Source of the DNA: Pseudoalteromonas aurantia
Lineage (GTDB): Bacteria; Pseudomonadota; Gammaproteobacteria; Enterobacterales; Alteromonadaceae
Direction: 5' to 3'
Assembly: GCF_005886875.1 (NCBI RefSeq)
Contig: NZ_PNBY01000019.1
Coordinates: forward strand, 1 to 64,000
Length of the DNA: 64,000 nucleotides
Positions 53,979 through 62,179 of the stretch are shown one piece after another. Within the stretch, counting starts at the first letter, position 1; every line of letters begins with the position of its first letter. The notes below the pieces were generated by a model. The model saw only the letters and a list, made by a program, of their open reading frames with translations, did not search any database and was not told the origin of the DNA. The position numbers were made by a program, and so were the translations under genes.

Positions 53979-54630
53979 AATAATCGCAGATGAGTGTGAT
54001 TTTATTGTTGCGATTAAACCCGCGGGAATAAGTTTTCATAGCGAAGGCGGTGCAGGGTTCGTTGTGCAATTAGAGGCGCAACTTAAGATAAAGCTTTTTG
54101 CTGTCCATCGTTTAGATAAGGTGACATCAGGGCTATTGATTTTCGCTAAATCTAGCACTGTAGCCAGCCAGTTAAGTGAGTTATTTGCAAATAGAGAAAT
54201 AGACAAAGTGTATTTAGCCCTCATTGCTAATAAGCCAAATAAAAAACAAGGTTGGATTAAAGGCGATATGTCTAAGGCCCGAAGAGGTGCACATAAGCTA
54301 CTTAAATCAGTAGATAACCCTGCAATAACACGTTTTTATACGATGAGTATTGAAGCTGGGCTTCGAGGCGTTATTTTAAAACCTTATACAGGTAAAACGC
54401 ACCAGCTTAGGGTGGCAATGAAGAGTATTTCAGCCCCCATTTTTGGTGATGAATTATACGGAAGTGAGAAAGCTGACCGTGTATATTTGCATGCTTATGC
54501 ACTTCGTTTTCAGTGGCATGGCCAAATCTACAATTATCAGGCTATTCCTTGTGAGGGCGAAAAGTTTATGAAATTAATTAATCATGAGGTTTTCTCAAAG
54601 TGGAATAGCCCATGGTCGCTAGAGTGGTAG
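53965..54630 (+). CDS. RluA family pseudouridine synthase
   Basis: 221 residues. The catalytic motif VHRLDKVTSGLLIFAK holds the nucleophile Asp, and LKPYTGKTHQLRVAM and GDELYGSEKADRVYLHAY are later family blocks. There is no S4 domain. It is close to the short TIGR01621-type subgroup that Alteromonadales and Vibrio encode; the RNA target is not known to me. It overlaps kdsB by 14 bases and is 4 bases before tcdA. Confidence 0.9.
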   Translation: MTKFEIIADECDFIVAIKPAGISFHSEGGAGFVVQLEAQLKIKLFAVHRLDKVTSGLLIFAKSSTVASQLSELFANREIDKVYLALIANKPNKKQGWIKGDMSKARRGAHKLLKSVDNPAITRFYTMSIEAGLRGVILKPYTGKTHQLRVAMKSISAPIFGDELYGSEKADRVYLHAYALRFQWHGQIYNYQAIPCEGEKFMKLINHEVFSKWNSPWSLEW

Positions 54631-54634
54631 TATA

Positions 54635-55423
54635 ATGGAACAACAAACGCAATTAAGGTTTGGTGGTATTTCACGTTTATATGGTGAGCAGCAACTCAAT
54701 TGGCTACAACAAGCTCACTTTTGTGTGGTCGGTATTGGTGGTGTTGGCAGTTGGGCTGCGGAGGCATTGGTTCGTACTGGAATTGGCAATATCACATTGG
54801 TTGATTTAGATGATATCTGTGTGACCAATATAAACCGTCAAATACATGCACTCTCAAGTAGCGTGGGTGAACAAAAAATTGAAGCGATGAAATCCCGTTT
54901 GCTAGATATAAACCCCAATTGTAAAGTGAGTTTAGTGGATGACTTTCTAACATTAGATAATATTACAGATCATATTACAGGTTATGACTATGTGATAGAT
55001 TGTATTGATGCGGTTAAAGAGAAGTCAGCGCTAATCGCTCATTGTAAACGTCGGAAACTACCGATTATTACCACTGGTGGAGCTGGCGGCCAAACGGATC
55101 CTAGCCAAATTTTATATGGTGATGTGGCGAAAACCACTCAAGATCCTTTACTGGCTAAAGTACGGTATATTTTACGTAAAAATTATAACTTTACGTCAAA
55201 CCCAAAACGAAAGTTTGCAGTTGATTGTGTCTATTCGACTGAACAGCTTGTGTACCCAACATCAAATGGAGAAGTATGCCAGGCTAAGCAACAGGCTGAT
55301 GGGTCGAAAAACATGGATTGTGCTACTGGCTTTGGATCGGCAACGATGATAACGGGAACATTTGGTTTTTTTGCGGCATCAAGGGCCATTAAAAAGTATT
55401 TGCAAAAAAGAGAAAAATGCTGA
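54635..55423 (+). CDS. tcdA: tRNA threonylcarbamoyladenosine dehydratase TcdA
   Basis: 262 residues of E1-like ThiF fold. FCVVGIGGVGSWAAEALVRT is the adenylate site; DLDDICVTNINRQIHAL and DAVKEKSALI follow, with GSAFGSATMITG-like text near the end. It converts t6A37 of ANN-reading tRNAs into cyclic ct6A, using sulfur-relay proteins CsdA and CsdE, whose genes lie next to it in the opposite direction. Cytoplasmic or membrane-peripheral (hydrophobic C-terminus). Confidence 0.96.
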   Translation: MEQQTQLRFGGISRLYGEQQLNWLQQAHFCVVGIGGVGSWAAEALVRTGIGNITLVDLDDICVTNINRQIHALSSSVGEQKIEAMKSRLLDINPNCKVSLVDDFLTLDNITDHITGYDYVIDCIDAVKEKSALIAHCKRRKLPIITTGGAGGQTDPSQILYGDVAKTTQDPLLAKVRYILRKNYNFTSNPKRKFAVDCVYSTEQLVYPTSNGEVCQAKQQADGSKNMDCATGFGSATMITGTFGFFAASRAIKKYLQKREKC

Positions 55424-55437
55424 ATGTTTAGATAGTT

Positions 55438-55466
55438 ACTTTCTCAGTGTTTACCACTGAGAAAGT
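55438..55466. terminator. Convergent-gene hairpin between tcdA and csdE
   Basis: ACTTTCTCAGTG-TTTAC-CACTGAGAAAGT: a perfect 12-bp stem. Its loop and right arm include the csdE stop codon (55451-55453). It has no long T-run, yet it is the only structure that could end either transcript. Confidence 0.5.
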
Positions 55467-55855
55467 TTGCTTTGTATAGTCTCTATGATTGCGCGAACCC
55501 CATTGCCACGAGACGGACTAAGGTGCTTAATTAATCCCAAAGTTTCAAACTCAGCATAAGCGTCAACTTCTTTCGCGTGCGCTGGTGAAATACCACTATA
55601 CATACTTATAATAATGGCAAATAGTCCTTTTACTATCCGTGTGTCGGAGTCACCTACGAGGATAAGGTTTTGCTGATCTTCATCTAAATCTATATGTAAC
55701 CAAACCTTACTTTCACAGCCTTTTATGAGCGAATCATCTGTTTTTAAACAATCAGGAAGGCTAGGCAGCTGTTTTGCAAGCATCATGACCTCTCTATAGC
55801 TTTGTTGCCAACTACGTGAGGCGACGAGTGTGTTTCGTATGTCTTGGTAGTTCAC
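55451..55855 (-). CDS. csdE: CsdE/SufE family sulfur acceptor protein
   Basis: 134 residues. The SufE fold is marked by SLPDCLKTDDSLIKGCESKV, with the sulfur-accepting Cys in KGCESKVW, and GLIKHLSPSRGNGVRAII near the C-terminus. It takes persulfide from the cysteine desulfurase encoded 3 bases upstream and enhances it. The neighbour tcdA is its known client in E. coli, which favours CsdE over SufE. Confidence 0.9.
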   Translation of the reverse strand: MNYQDIRNTLVASRSWQQSYREVMMLAKQLPSLPDCLKTDDSLIKGCESKVWLHIDLDEDQQNLILVGDSDTRIVKGLFAIIISMYSGISPAHAKEVDAYAEFETLGLIKHLSPSRGNGVRAIIETIQSKLSQW

Positions 55856-55858
55856 AGT

Positions 55859-57076
55859 TTATCCTTCAATTAATTCAATGCTACTCTTCAAAGCACTAAT
55901 AAATGCGTCCACATCGGCGTGAGAGTTGTAAAAAGCAAGGCTTACTCTTAATGTACCTGCAATTTCAAGTTCTGAAATGAGTGGCTGGGTACAGTGATGG
56001 CCGCTACGCAGGGCGACGCCATAACTATTCAATAGCGTGGCTATGTCGTAGTGATGCTCGGCTCGATAATTAAAGCTGATGGTGCCAATATTATTCTCGG
56101 TATCGCCGTAAATGGTGATCCCCTCTATGTTCTGAAGTGCATCTAGGCAGTATCTAAATAGTGCTTGCTCGTATGTTTGTAGGCGATCATAATCAATATT
56201 ATCGAGGTAATCTAATGCAGCACCGAAGCCAAGTACGCCCGAAATATTAGGGGTGCCGGGTTCAAACTTTGCAGGAGCATTCCGGTAAGTTGTCGTTGAA
56301 AAAGTGACTGTCTCTATCATTTCGCCACCCGTTTTGAATATGGGTAGGGCATTGAGCTTGTTATATTTTCCGAATAAAAACCCGACCCCTGTAGGGCCCA
56401 GTGCTTTATGTGCAGATCCGACATAAAAATCACAATCTAGATGCGACAAATTCGGTCTAAGGTGTAGAAATGCTTGAGCGCCGTCAATAACGGTCACAGC
56501 GTCTGCTTTTTTTGCTGCTTTAATTATCGCCTCTACATCATTAATATTTCCTAAAGTGTTTGAAGCGTGGGTACATGCAACGACTTTAGGTTGTAACTGT
56601 GCGATCATATCTAAGGCTGAGGCTAAATCCAGCACACCTTGTTGGTCTACTGGCATCACTTGTAAAGATGCCCCGCTAAGTTTTGCTGCTTGTTGCCACG
56701 GGACGATATTGGCATGGTGTTCTAATGCACTAATCAGGATAATATCACCTTGACTCAAGCTTTTGGCAATGCCCGCAGCAACTATGTTGATACTTTCCGT
56801 AGCACCGCTTGTCCAGACTATTTCTTGTGCCGAAACGGCTAAGTATTTTGCTAGTTTTACCCGCACCTGCTCATATTTGGATGTAGTGATTTCACTTAAT
56901 GAGTGTAAACCTCTGTGTACGTTTGCGTTGTTTTTACGATAAAAATCATTTATTTCATCGATAACACACTGAGGCTTTTGACTGGTAGCACCAGAATCTA
57001 AGTAGATTAAAGGCTGACCATCAACCGTACGAGTCAATAAAGGGAAGTCGTGACGAAGCTCAGCTATGATGTTCAT
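55859..57076 (-). CDS. csdA: Cysteine desulfurase, CsdA/SufS class
   Basis: 405 residues from ATG 57076 (GGAAAT ahead); a frame to 57166 is leader. PLP Lys in DFYVGSAHKALGPTGVGFL, the DGAQAFLHL Asp/His pair and the catalytic Cys in LRSGHHCTQPLI mark the class II desulfurases. It releases sulfur from cysteine as persulfide. Placement beside csdE and tcdA and the absence of suf genes in the window favour CsdA; SufS cannot be excluded from sequence alone. Confidence 0.93.
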   Translation of the reverse strand: MNIIAELRHDFPLLTRTVDGQPLIYLDSGATSQKPQCVIDEINDFYRKNNANVHRGLHSLSEITTSKYEQVRVKLAKYLAVSAQEIVWTSGATESINIVAAGIAKSLSQGDIILISALEHHANIVPWQQAAKLSGASLQVMPVDQQGVLDLASALDMIAQLQPKVVACTHASNTLGNINDVEAIIKAAKKADAVTVIDGAQAFLHLRPNLSHLDCDFYVGSAHKALGPTGVGFLFGKYNKLNALPIFKTGGEMIETVTFSTTTYRNAPAKFEPGTPNISGVLGFGAALDYLDNIDYDRLQTYEQALFRYCLDALQNIEGITIYGDTENNIGTISFNYRAEHHYDIATLLNSYGVALRSGHHCTQPLISELEIAGTLRVSLAFYNSHADVDAFISALKSSIELIEG

Positions 57077-57136
57077 GTATAGTATTTCCGATGATTTTAC
57101 CGAAGTGGATTGTAATTTGATTTTTGTCATATGCAA

Positions 57137-57165
57137 TAAAAAAGGCCGCAAAGGCGGCCTTTTCA
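57137..57165 (-). terminator. Intrinsic terminator after gltA
   Basis: Minus strand: AAAAGGCCGC-CTTT-GCGGCCTTTTTT, a 10-bp stem with T-run, between the gltA stop (57179) and the csdA start (57076). Confidence 0.92.
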
Positions 57166-57178
57166 TAAAAGATAGGCG

Positions 57179-58465
57179 TTATCTTTTTGCTGCATCTGAA
57201 TAGTCACGTTGTGCGTAGCCTGTGTAAAGCTGGCGAGGGCGACCAATTTTGTGGCCTGCTTGAGACAGCATCTCATCCCAGTGAGAAATCCAGCCAACAG
57301 TACGAGACATAGCAAAAATAACTGTGAACATACTTGTTGGAATACCAATAGCTTTCAGGATGATACCTGAATAGAAATCAACGTTTGGATAAAGTTTCTT
57401 CTCGATGAAGTATGGGTCTTCAAGAGCGATTTGCTCTAGGCGCATTGCAACATCTAAAAGCGGATCTTGAATATTAAGCTCTTTTAAAACTTCGTGACAA
57501 GTTTGACGCATTACAGTTGCGCGAGGGTCGAAGTTTTTATACACACGGTGTCCGAAGCCCATAAGACGGAATGGGTCGCTCTTATCTTTTGCTTTCGCTA
57601 CATACTCGTCGATACGGTCAAGCGAACCGATTTCTTCAAGCATATTCAGACACGCTTCGTTTGCACCACCATGAGCAGGTCCCCATAGTGAAGCGATACC
57701 AGCAGCAATACATGCATAAGGGTTAGCACCTGATGAACCTGCTAAACGTACTGTAGACGTTGAAGCATTTTGTTCGTGATCAGCGTGTAGCATGAAAATA
57801 CGGTCCATAGCTTTTGCTAAAACAGGGTTAACTGTGTAATCTTCCGCTGGGACAGAAAACATCATATGCAAAAAGTTTTCGGCATAGCTTAAATCGTTGC
57901 GTGGGTAAACGAATGGTTGACCAACATTATATTTGTACGCCATTGCAGCAATTGTTGGAAGCTTAGCAACCAACTTGATAGCACTGCGCTGACGCTGGCT
58001 GGCATCTGAGATATCTAAATCGTCGTGGTAGAAAGACGATAATGCACCAACTACACCACACAGCATTGCCATTGGGTGTGAATCTACACGGAAACCTTGG
58101 AAGAACGCTGCAATTTTCTCATGCATCATGGTGTTGCGAGTGATTTCATCTGCAAATTCAGCATGTTGCTCAGCTGTTGGTAACTCACCGTTTAGTAGTA
58201 AATAACATAATTCGATGTAGTTTGAGTGCTCAGCTAGCTGCTCAATCGGATAACCGCGATGTAAAAGAACACCTTTGCCACCGTCGATGTAGGTGATAGA
58301 TGATTCACAAGAACCGGTAGACATAAAACCTGGGTCATATGTGAAGTGGCCATGAGCACCTAGAGTACGAACATCAATTACATCTTGACCAGCGGTACCT
58401 GAGTAGATTGGTAGCTCGATTGGGTCGTGACCATCAATATGGACTGTGGCTTTTTTATCTGCCAT
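57179..58465 (-). CDS. gltA: Citrate synthase (type II)
   Basis: 428 residues, like E. coli GltA (427), the large NADH-sensitive Gram-negative type. Catalytic residues: [30 protein letters not shown] and [15 protein letters not shown], with [10 protein letters not shown] near the end. It joins acetyl-CoA and oxaloacetate in the first TCA step. SD TAGGAG is placed before the ATG. Divergent from the sdh operon over a 411-base control region. Confidence 0.98.
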   Translation of the reverse strand: MADKKATVHIDGHDPIELPIYSGTAGQDVIDVRTLGAHGHFTYDPGFMSTGSCESSITYIDGGKGVLLHRGYPIEQLAEHSNYIELCYLLLNGELPTAEQHAEFADEITRNTMMHEKIAAFFQGFRVDSHPMAMLCGVVGALSSFYHDDLDISDASQRQRSAIKLVAKLPTIAAMAYKYNVGQPFVYPRNDLSYAENFLHMMFSVPAEDYTVNPVLAKAMDRIFMLHADHEQNASTSTVRLAGSSGANPYACIAAGIASLWGPAHGGANEACLNMLEEIGSLDRIDEYVAKAKDKSDPFRLMGFGHRVYKNFDPRATVMRQTCHEVLKELNIQDPLLDVAMRLEQIALEDPYFIEKKLYPNVDFYSGIILKAIGIPTSMFTVIFAMSRTVGWISHWDEMLSQAGHKIGRPRQLYTGYAQRDYSDAAKR

Positions 58466-58535
58466 CTATTTATCTCCTATGGAATAACAATTCTGATTGT
58501 TATGTTGTGATACTAATGTTAAGCAAATTCAGATC

Positions 58536-58566
58536 ATTTTAACGTAAAACTAGGGTATAAAGTCAA
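58536..58566 (-). promoter_or_regulatory. Predicted gltA promoter
   Basis: Minus strand -35 TTGACT (58566-58561) and -10 TAAAAT (58541-58536), spacing 19, or TTAAAA at 18. The -35 is near consensus; the spacing is long, so an activator may be involved. Confidence 0.45.
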
Positions 58567-58664
58567 TTTTTCTTGGAATTATGCAAAGATGTATAATAAA
58601 TATTCTGTGCAGTTTAAATATTATACCATTGGCTAATTCGCAAGCGTCTCAATCTAAACAAGAA

Positions 58665-58693
58665 TTGTAAAAGCGCGCACGGCCTTATATACT
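58665..58693 (+). promoter_or_regulatory. Predicted sdhCDAB-sucA promoter
   Basis: -35 TTGTAA (58665-58670) and -10 TATACT (58688-58693), 17 bases apart. The implied leader is about 175 bases. Confidence 0.6.
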
Positions 58694-58876
58694 GTCATAG
58701 GTTTTACACCGTATCGTCTGTGGGTAAACCTTTTTTTACAACAAACAGAGCATATTGAGATCGGTTTGTTCAAAAAGAAGGTATATCTAGAGTGTGCCAT
58801 TTGTGCATGTCGCACAAGTGGATTTTATAAAAACAAAGTAGATGAGCTCCTTTGTGGGCAAGATGGGCAAGTAACT

Positions 58877-59254
58877 GTGAAAAAGCAAAGACCTGTAAAT
58901 CTAGATCTTACGACTATATCGATGCCAGCAACGGCTAAAGCGTCAATTCTACACCGCGTAACTGGTGTGGCATTATTTTTCGCTTTAACGTTTGTACTTT
59001 GGGCATGGTCTGAGTCTCTTTCTTCTCCTGAAGGTTTTGAATTAGTGAAAGGGCTGTTCAACGGCTTTATCGCACAATTCATCGCGTGGGGCACGCTTTC
59101 TGTGTTGGCATATCACCTAATCGTTGGTATCCGTCATTTGATCCAAGATATGGGTCATTGGGAAGAATTAGAGTCAGGTAACAGCAGCGCTAATATTGCG
59201 ATTGCAATTTCTGTAATTGTAGCCGTGTTAGCAGGAGTGTGGATATGGTCTTAA
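58877..59254 (+). CDS. sdhC: Succinate dehydrogenase cytochrome b556 subunit
   Basis: 125 residues if started at GTG 58877 (VKKQRPVNLDLTTI), which matches the start of other SdhC proteins. The frame stays open upstream to a TTG at 58766. Three membrane helices; the quinone and heme region SILHRVTGVAL and HLIVGIRHLIQDMGHW supply the axial heme His. Anchors SdhAB in the inner membrane and passes electrons to ubiquinone. The last 10 bases overlap sdhD. Confidence 0.93.
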   Translation: MKKQRPVNLDLTTISMPATAKASILHRVTGVALFFALTFVLWAWSESLSSPEGFELVKGLFNGFIAQFIAWGTLSVLAYHLIVGIRHLIQDMGHWEELESGNSSANIAIAISVIVAVLAGVWIWS

Positions 59255-59592
59255 ATCAAGCAACTCTGAAACGCGATGGCGTACAAGATTACGTTTCACT
59301 GCGTACAACCGCGTTAATCATTGCAGCATATGCTGTGTTTATCGTTGGTTATTTACTCTTAACACCAGAACTAACATTCGAAGCTTGGCAAGGTTTGTTT
59401 TCAAACTTAGCGGTTAAAGCTGCGACTTTAGTGACGCTTGTGTGCATTATGGTGCATACAACTATCGGCTTATGGCAAGTTTTAACGGATTATGTAAAGT
59501 GTTCGACATTGCGCTCGGCACTTGGCTTCGTGTTAAACCTTATGGCGCTTGCTTACGTAGCAATAGGCCTGTTTGTTTTGTGGGGTGTTTAA
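59245..59592 (+). CDS. sdhD: Succinate dehydrogenase membrane anchor subunit
   Basis: 115 residues from ATG 59245 inside the end of sdhC. Three membrane helices (about 22-42, 54-75, 90-112). HTTIGLWQVLTDYVK supplies the heme-ligand His and the DY quinone contact of the family. Translationally coupled to sdhC; sdhA begins directly after its stop. Confidence 0.94.
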   Translation: MVLNQATLKRDGVQDYVSLRTTALIIAAYAVFIVGYLLLTPELTFEAWQGLFSNLAVKAATLVTLVCIMVHTTIGLWQVLTDYVKCSTLRSALGFVLNLMALAYVAIGLFVLWGV

Positions 59593-61365
59593 GTGAAATA
59601 TCATGTACGTGAATTTGACGCTGTTGTAGTTGGTGCCGGTGGTGCTGGTATGCGTGCAGCGCTTGCAATTTCTGAATCAGGCAAAACTTGCGCATTGATT
59701 TCAAAAGTTTTCCCAACACGTTCTCATACGGTTTCGGCACAAGGTGGTATCACTGTTGCGCTAGGTAACTCTCATGATGACAACTGGGAATGGCACATGT
59801 ACGATACGGTCAAAGGGTCTGACTTTATCGGTGACCAAGACGCAATCGAGTATATGTGTCAAACTGGTCCAGAGGCGATCACTGAGCTTGAAAATATGGG
59901 TCTACCATTTTCTCGTTTTGAAAACGGTCGTGTATATCAGCGTCCTTTTGGTGGTCAGTCTAAAAACTTTGGTGGTGAGCAAGCAGCTCGTACCGCTGCA
60001 GCAGCTGACCGAACTGGCCATGCATTACTGCACTTGTTGTACCAACAAAACGTTAAAAATAAAACGAACGTTTTTTCTGAATGGTATGCATTAGATATCG
60101 TTAAGAACGATAACGGTGATGTTGTTGGTTGTACTGCAATTGAAATTGAAACGGGTGAAATTACCTTCTTCAAGTCAAAAGCCGTTGTACTAGCAACAGG
60201 TGGTGCTGGACGTATTTATGCCTCTACCACTAATGCTCATATCAATACTGGTGACGGTGTAGGTATGGCCTCTCGTGCTGGGATTGCAATGCAAGACATG
60301 GAGATGTGGCAGTTCCACCCCACAGGTATCGCAGGTGCCGGTACACTTGTAACTGAAGGGTGTCGTGGTGAAGGTGGATACCTTTTGAATAAAGATGGCG
60401 AACGTTTCATGGAACGTTATGCACCTAACGCGAAAGACCTTGCGTCGCGCGACGTAGTTGCTCGTTCTATGATGACAGAAATTCGTGAAGGCCGTGGTTG
60501 TGATGGTCCGTTAGGTCCGCATATCAAGCTTAAGCTTGACCACTTAGGTGAAGAAACACTGTATAAGCGTTTACCGGGTGTATGTGACCTATCTAAAACG
60601 TTTGCGCACGTTGACCCAGCTAAAGAGCCTATCCCAGTTATTCCAACCTGTCATTATATGATGGGTGGTGTACCGACAAACGTTAACGGTCAGGTATTGA
60701 GCGTTGATGCTGAGGGTAATAATAAACTTGTTGAAGGTTTATTTGCGGTTGGTGAAATCGCTTGCGTATCTGTACACGGTGCTAACCGTCTAGGTGGTAA
60801 CTCATTGCTTGACCTTGTTGTATTCGGTCGTGCTGCGGGTAACTTCTTAGGTGAATACTTGGCGAATGCACAAGTGACTAAGCAAGCGTCTAGCGATAAC
60901 ATCGATGCGGCATTTACCCGTTATAATCGCTGGGAAAACTCGACGAAAGGTCAGGGTGAAGATCCTGTACAGATTAAGAAAGATCTACAGCAATGTATGC
61001 AATTAAACTTCTCTGTATTCCGCGAAGGTGATTCTATGGCTGAAGGTTTACAGCAGCTTAAAGAGATCAGAGAGCGTTTACAGCATGCTCGTTTAGATGA
61101 TAAGTCGACTGAATACAATACACAAAGAATTGAGTGTCTAGAACTAGATAACTTAATGGAAACTGCGTACTCAACAGCAGTTTCCGCGAATTTCCGTACA
61201 GAAAGTCGTGGTGCACACTCTCGTTTTGATTATCCAGATCGTGATGATGAGAGCTGGCTGTGTCACACTGTATTCAATCCTGAAACGGAAAGCATGAGTA
61301 AGCGTGAAGTAAACTATGCGCCTAAAACTCGTGAAGCATTCCCACCCAAAGCACGTACTTACTAG
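59593..61365 (+). CDS. sdhA: Succinate dehydrogenase flavoprotein subunit
   Basis: 590 residues from GTG 59593, immediately after the sdhD stop. FAD site [16 protein letters not shown], covalent FAD His in [11 protein letters not shown], catalytic block [20 protein letters not shown] and the Arg-rich [11 protein letters not shown]. Oxidises succinate to fumarate on the cytoplasmic face of the inner membrane. Confidence 0.98.
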   Translation: MKYHVREFDAVVVGAGGAGMRAALAISESGKTCALISKVFPTRSHTVSAQGGITVALGNSHDDNWEWHMYDTVKGSDFIGDQDAIEYMCQTGPEAITELENMGLPFSRFENGRVYQRPFGGQSKNFGGEQAARTAAAADRTGHALLHLLYQQNVKNKTNVFSEWYALDIVKNDNGDVVGCTAIEIETGEITFFKSKAVVLATGGAGRIYASTTNAHINTGDGVGMASRAGIAMQDMEMWQFHPTGIAGAGTLVTEGCRGEGGYLLNKDGERFMERYAPNAKDLASRDVVARSMMTEIREGRGCDGPLGPHIKLKLDHLGEETLYKRLPGVCDLSKTFAHVDPAKEPIPVIPTCHYMMGGVPTNVNGQVLSVDAEGNNKLVEGLFAVGEIACVSVHGANRLGGNSLLDLVVFGRAAGNFLGEYLANAQVTKQASSDNIDAAFTRYNRWENSTKGQGEDPVQIKKDLQQCMQLNFSVFREGDSMAEGLQQLKEIRERLQHARLDDKSTEYNTQRIECLELDNLMETAYSTAVSANFRTESRGAHSRFDYPDRDDESWLCHTVFNPETESMSKREVNYAPKTREAFPPKARTY

Positions 61366-61375
61366 GAGTAAAACG

Positions 61376-62095
61376 ATGGCAATTTTAGAAATATCTGTTT
61401 ATCGTTATAACCCTGATGTGGACAATGCACCACATATGCAGGAATATAAACTAGAAGTAGAAGAAGGTCGTGACATGATGGTGTTGGACGCGCTTTTACT
61501 ATTAAAAGAGCAAGATCCTACACTTTCTTTGCGTCGTTCTTGTCGTGAAGGCGTCTGTGGTTCCGATGGTCTAAACATGAATGGCAAAAATGGCTTAGCA
61601 TGTATAACGCCAATTTCATCCCTACAGAAAAATGGAAAAGGCAAAATTGTTCTTCGTCCATTACCGGGGTTGCCTGTTATTCGTGACTTAGTTATTGATA
61701 TGAGTCAGTTCTATACTCAATATGAAAAAGTCAAGCCGTTCCTTATCAATGATAAGCCAACGGGTGGCGAGGAGCGTCTTCAGTCTGTTGAAGATCGTGA
61801 CAAGCTAGACGGTTTATATGAGTGTATTTTATGTGCATGTTGTTCGACTTCATGTCCTTCGTTCTGGTGGAATCCAGACAAGTTCATAGGTCCAGCAGGT
61901 CTTCTTCATGCTTACCGTTTCTTAGCTGATACGCGTGATACGGCAACTGAAGAGCGATTAGCTGATCTTGATGATGCATTCAGTGTATTCCGCTGTCACA
62001 GTATTATGAACTGTGTTAGCGTTTGTCCAAAGGGCTTGAATCCAACTAAAGCCATTGGTCATATAAAATCTATGTTGTTAAATCGTTCGATTTAA
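61376..62095 (+). CDS. sdhB: Succinate dehydrogenase iron-sulfur subunit
   Basis: 239 residues from ATG 61376 (AGGAG ahead); a frame from 61316 overlaps sdhA and is false. [2Fe-2S] site SCREGVCGSDGLNMNG and GLACIT; [4Fe-4S] and [3Fe-4S] sites CILCACCSTSCPSFWW and CHSIMNCVSVCPKGLNP. It wires SdhA electrons to the quinone site. Confidence 0.98.
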   Translation: MAILEISVYRYNPDVDNAPHMQEYKLEVEEGRDMMVLDALLLLKEQDPTLSLRRSCREGVCGSDGLNMNGKNGLACITPISSLQKNGKGKIVLRPLPGLPVIRDLVIDMSQFYTQYEKVKPFLINDKPTGGEERLQSVEDRDKLDGLYECILCACCSTSCPSFWWNPDKFIGPAGLLHAYRFLADTRDTATEERLADLDDAFSVFRCHSIMNCVSVCPKGLNPTKAIGHIKSMLLNRSI

Positions 62096-62112
62096 TACAT
62101 ATTTAAACAGTC

Positions 62113-62137
62113 AGATGGCATGCTTAGCATGCCATCT
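62113..62137 (+). terminator. Hairpin between sdhB and sucA
   Basis: AGATGGCATGC-TTA-GCATGCCATCT, a perfect 11-bp stem followed by TGTTAATAA and not by a T-run. It is probably a partial terminator or an mRNA processing/stability element that sets the ratio of Sdh to 2-oxoglutarate dehydrogenase. Confidence 0.5.
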
Positions 62138-62179
62138 TGTTAATAATTAAATTTCTGCGCTAGAGAAAAGGGCTAATAA

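Larger units (their letters stand above)
58466..58876. other. gltA-sdhC divergent control region
   Basis: 411 bases without a firm gene. It holds the predicted gltA and sdhC promoters, a repeated ATGTTRWG-like text (58501-58522) that could bind a redox regulator such as ArcA, and a long sdh leader. An open Cys-rich frame in the leader runs into sdhC (see findings). Confidence 0.6.
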
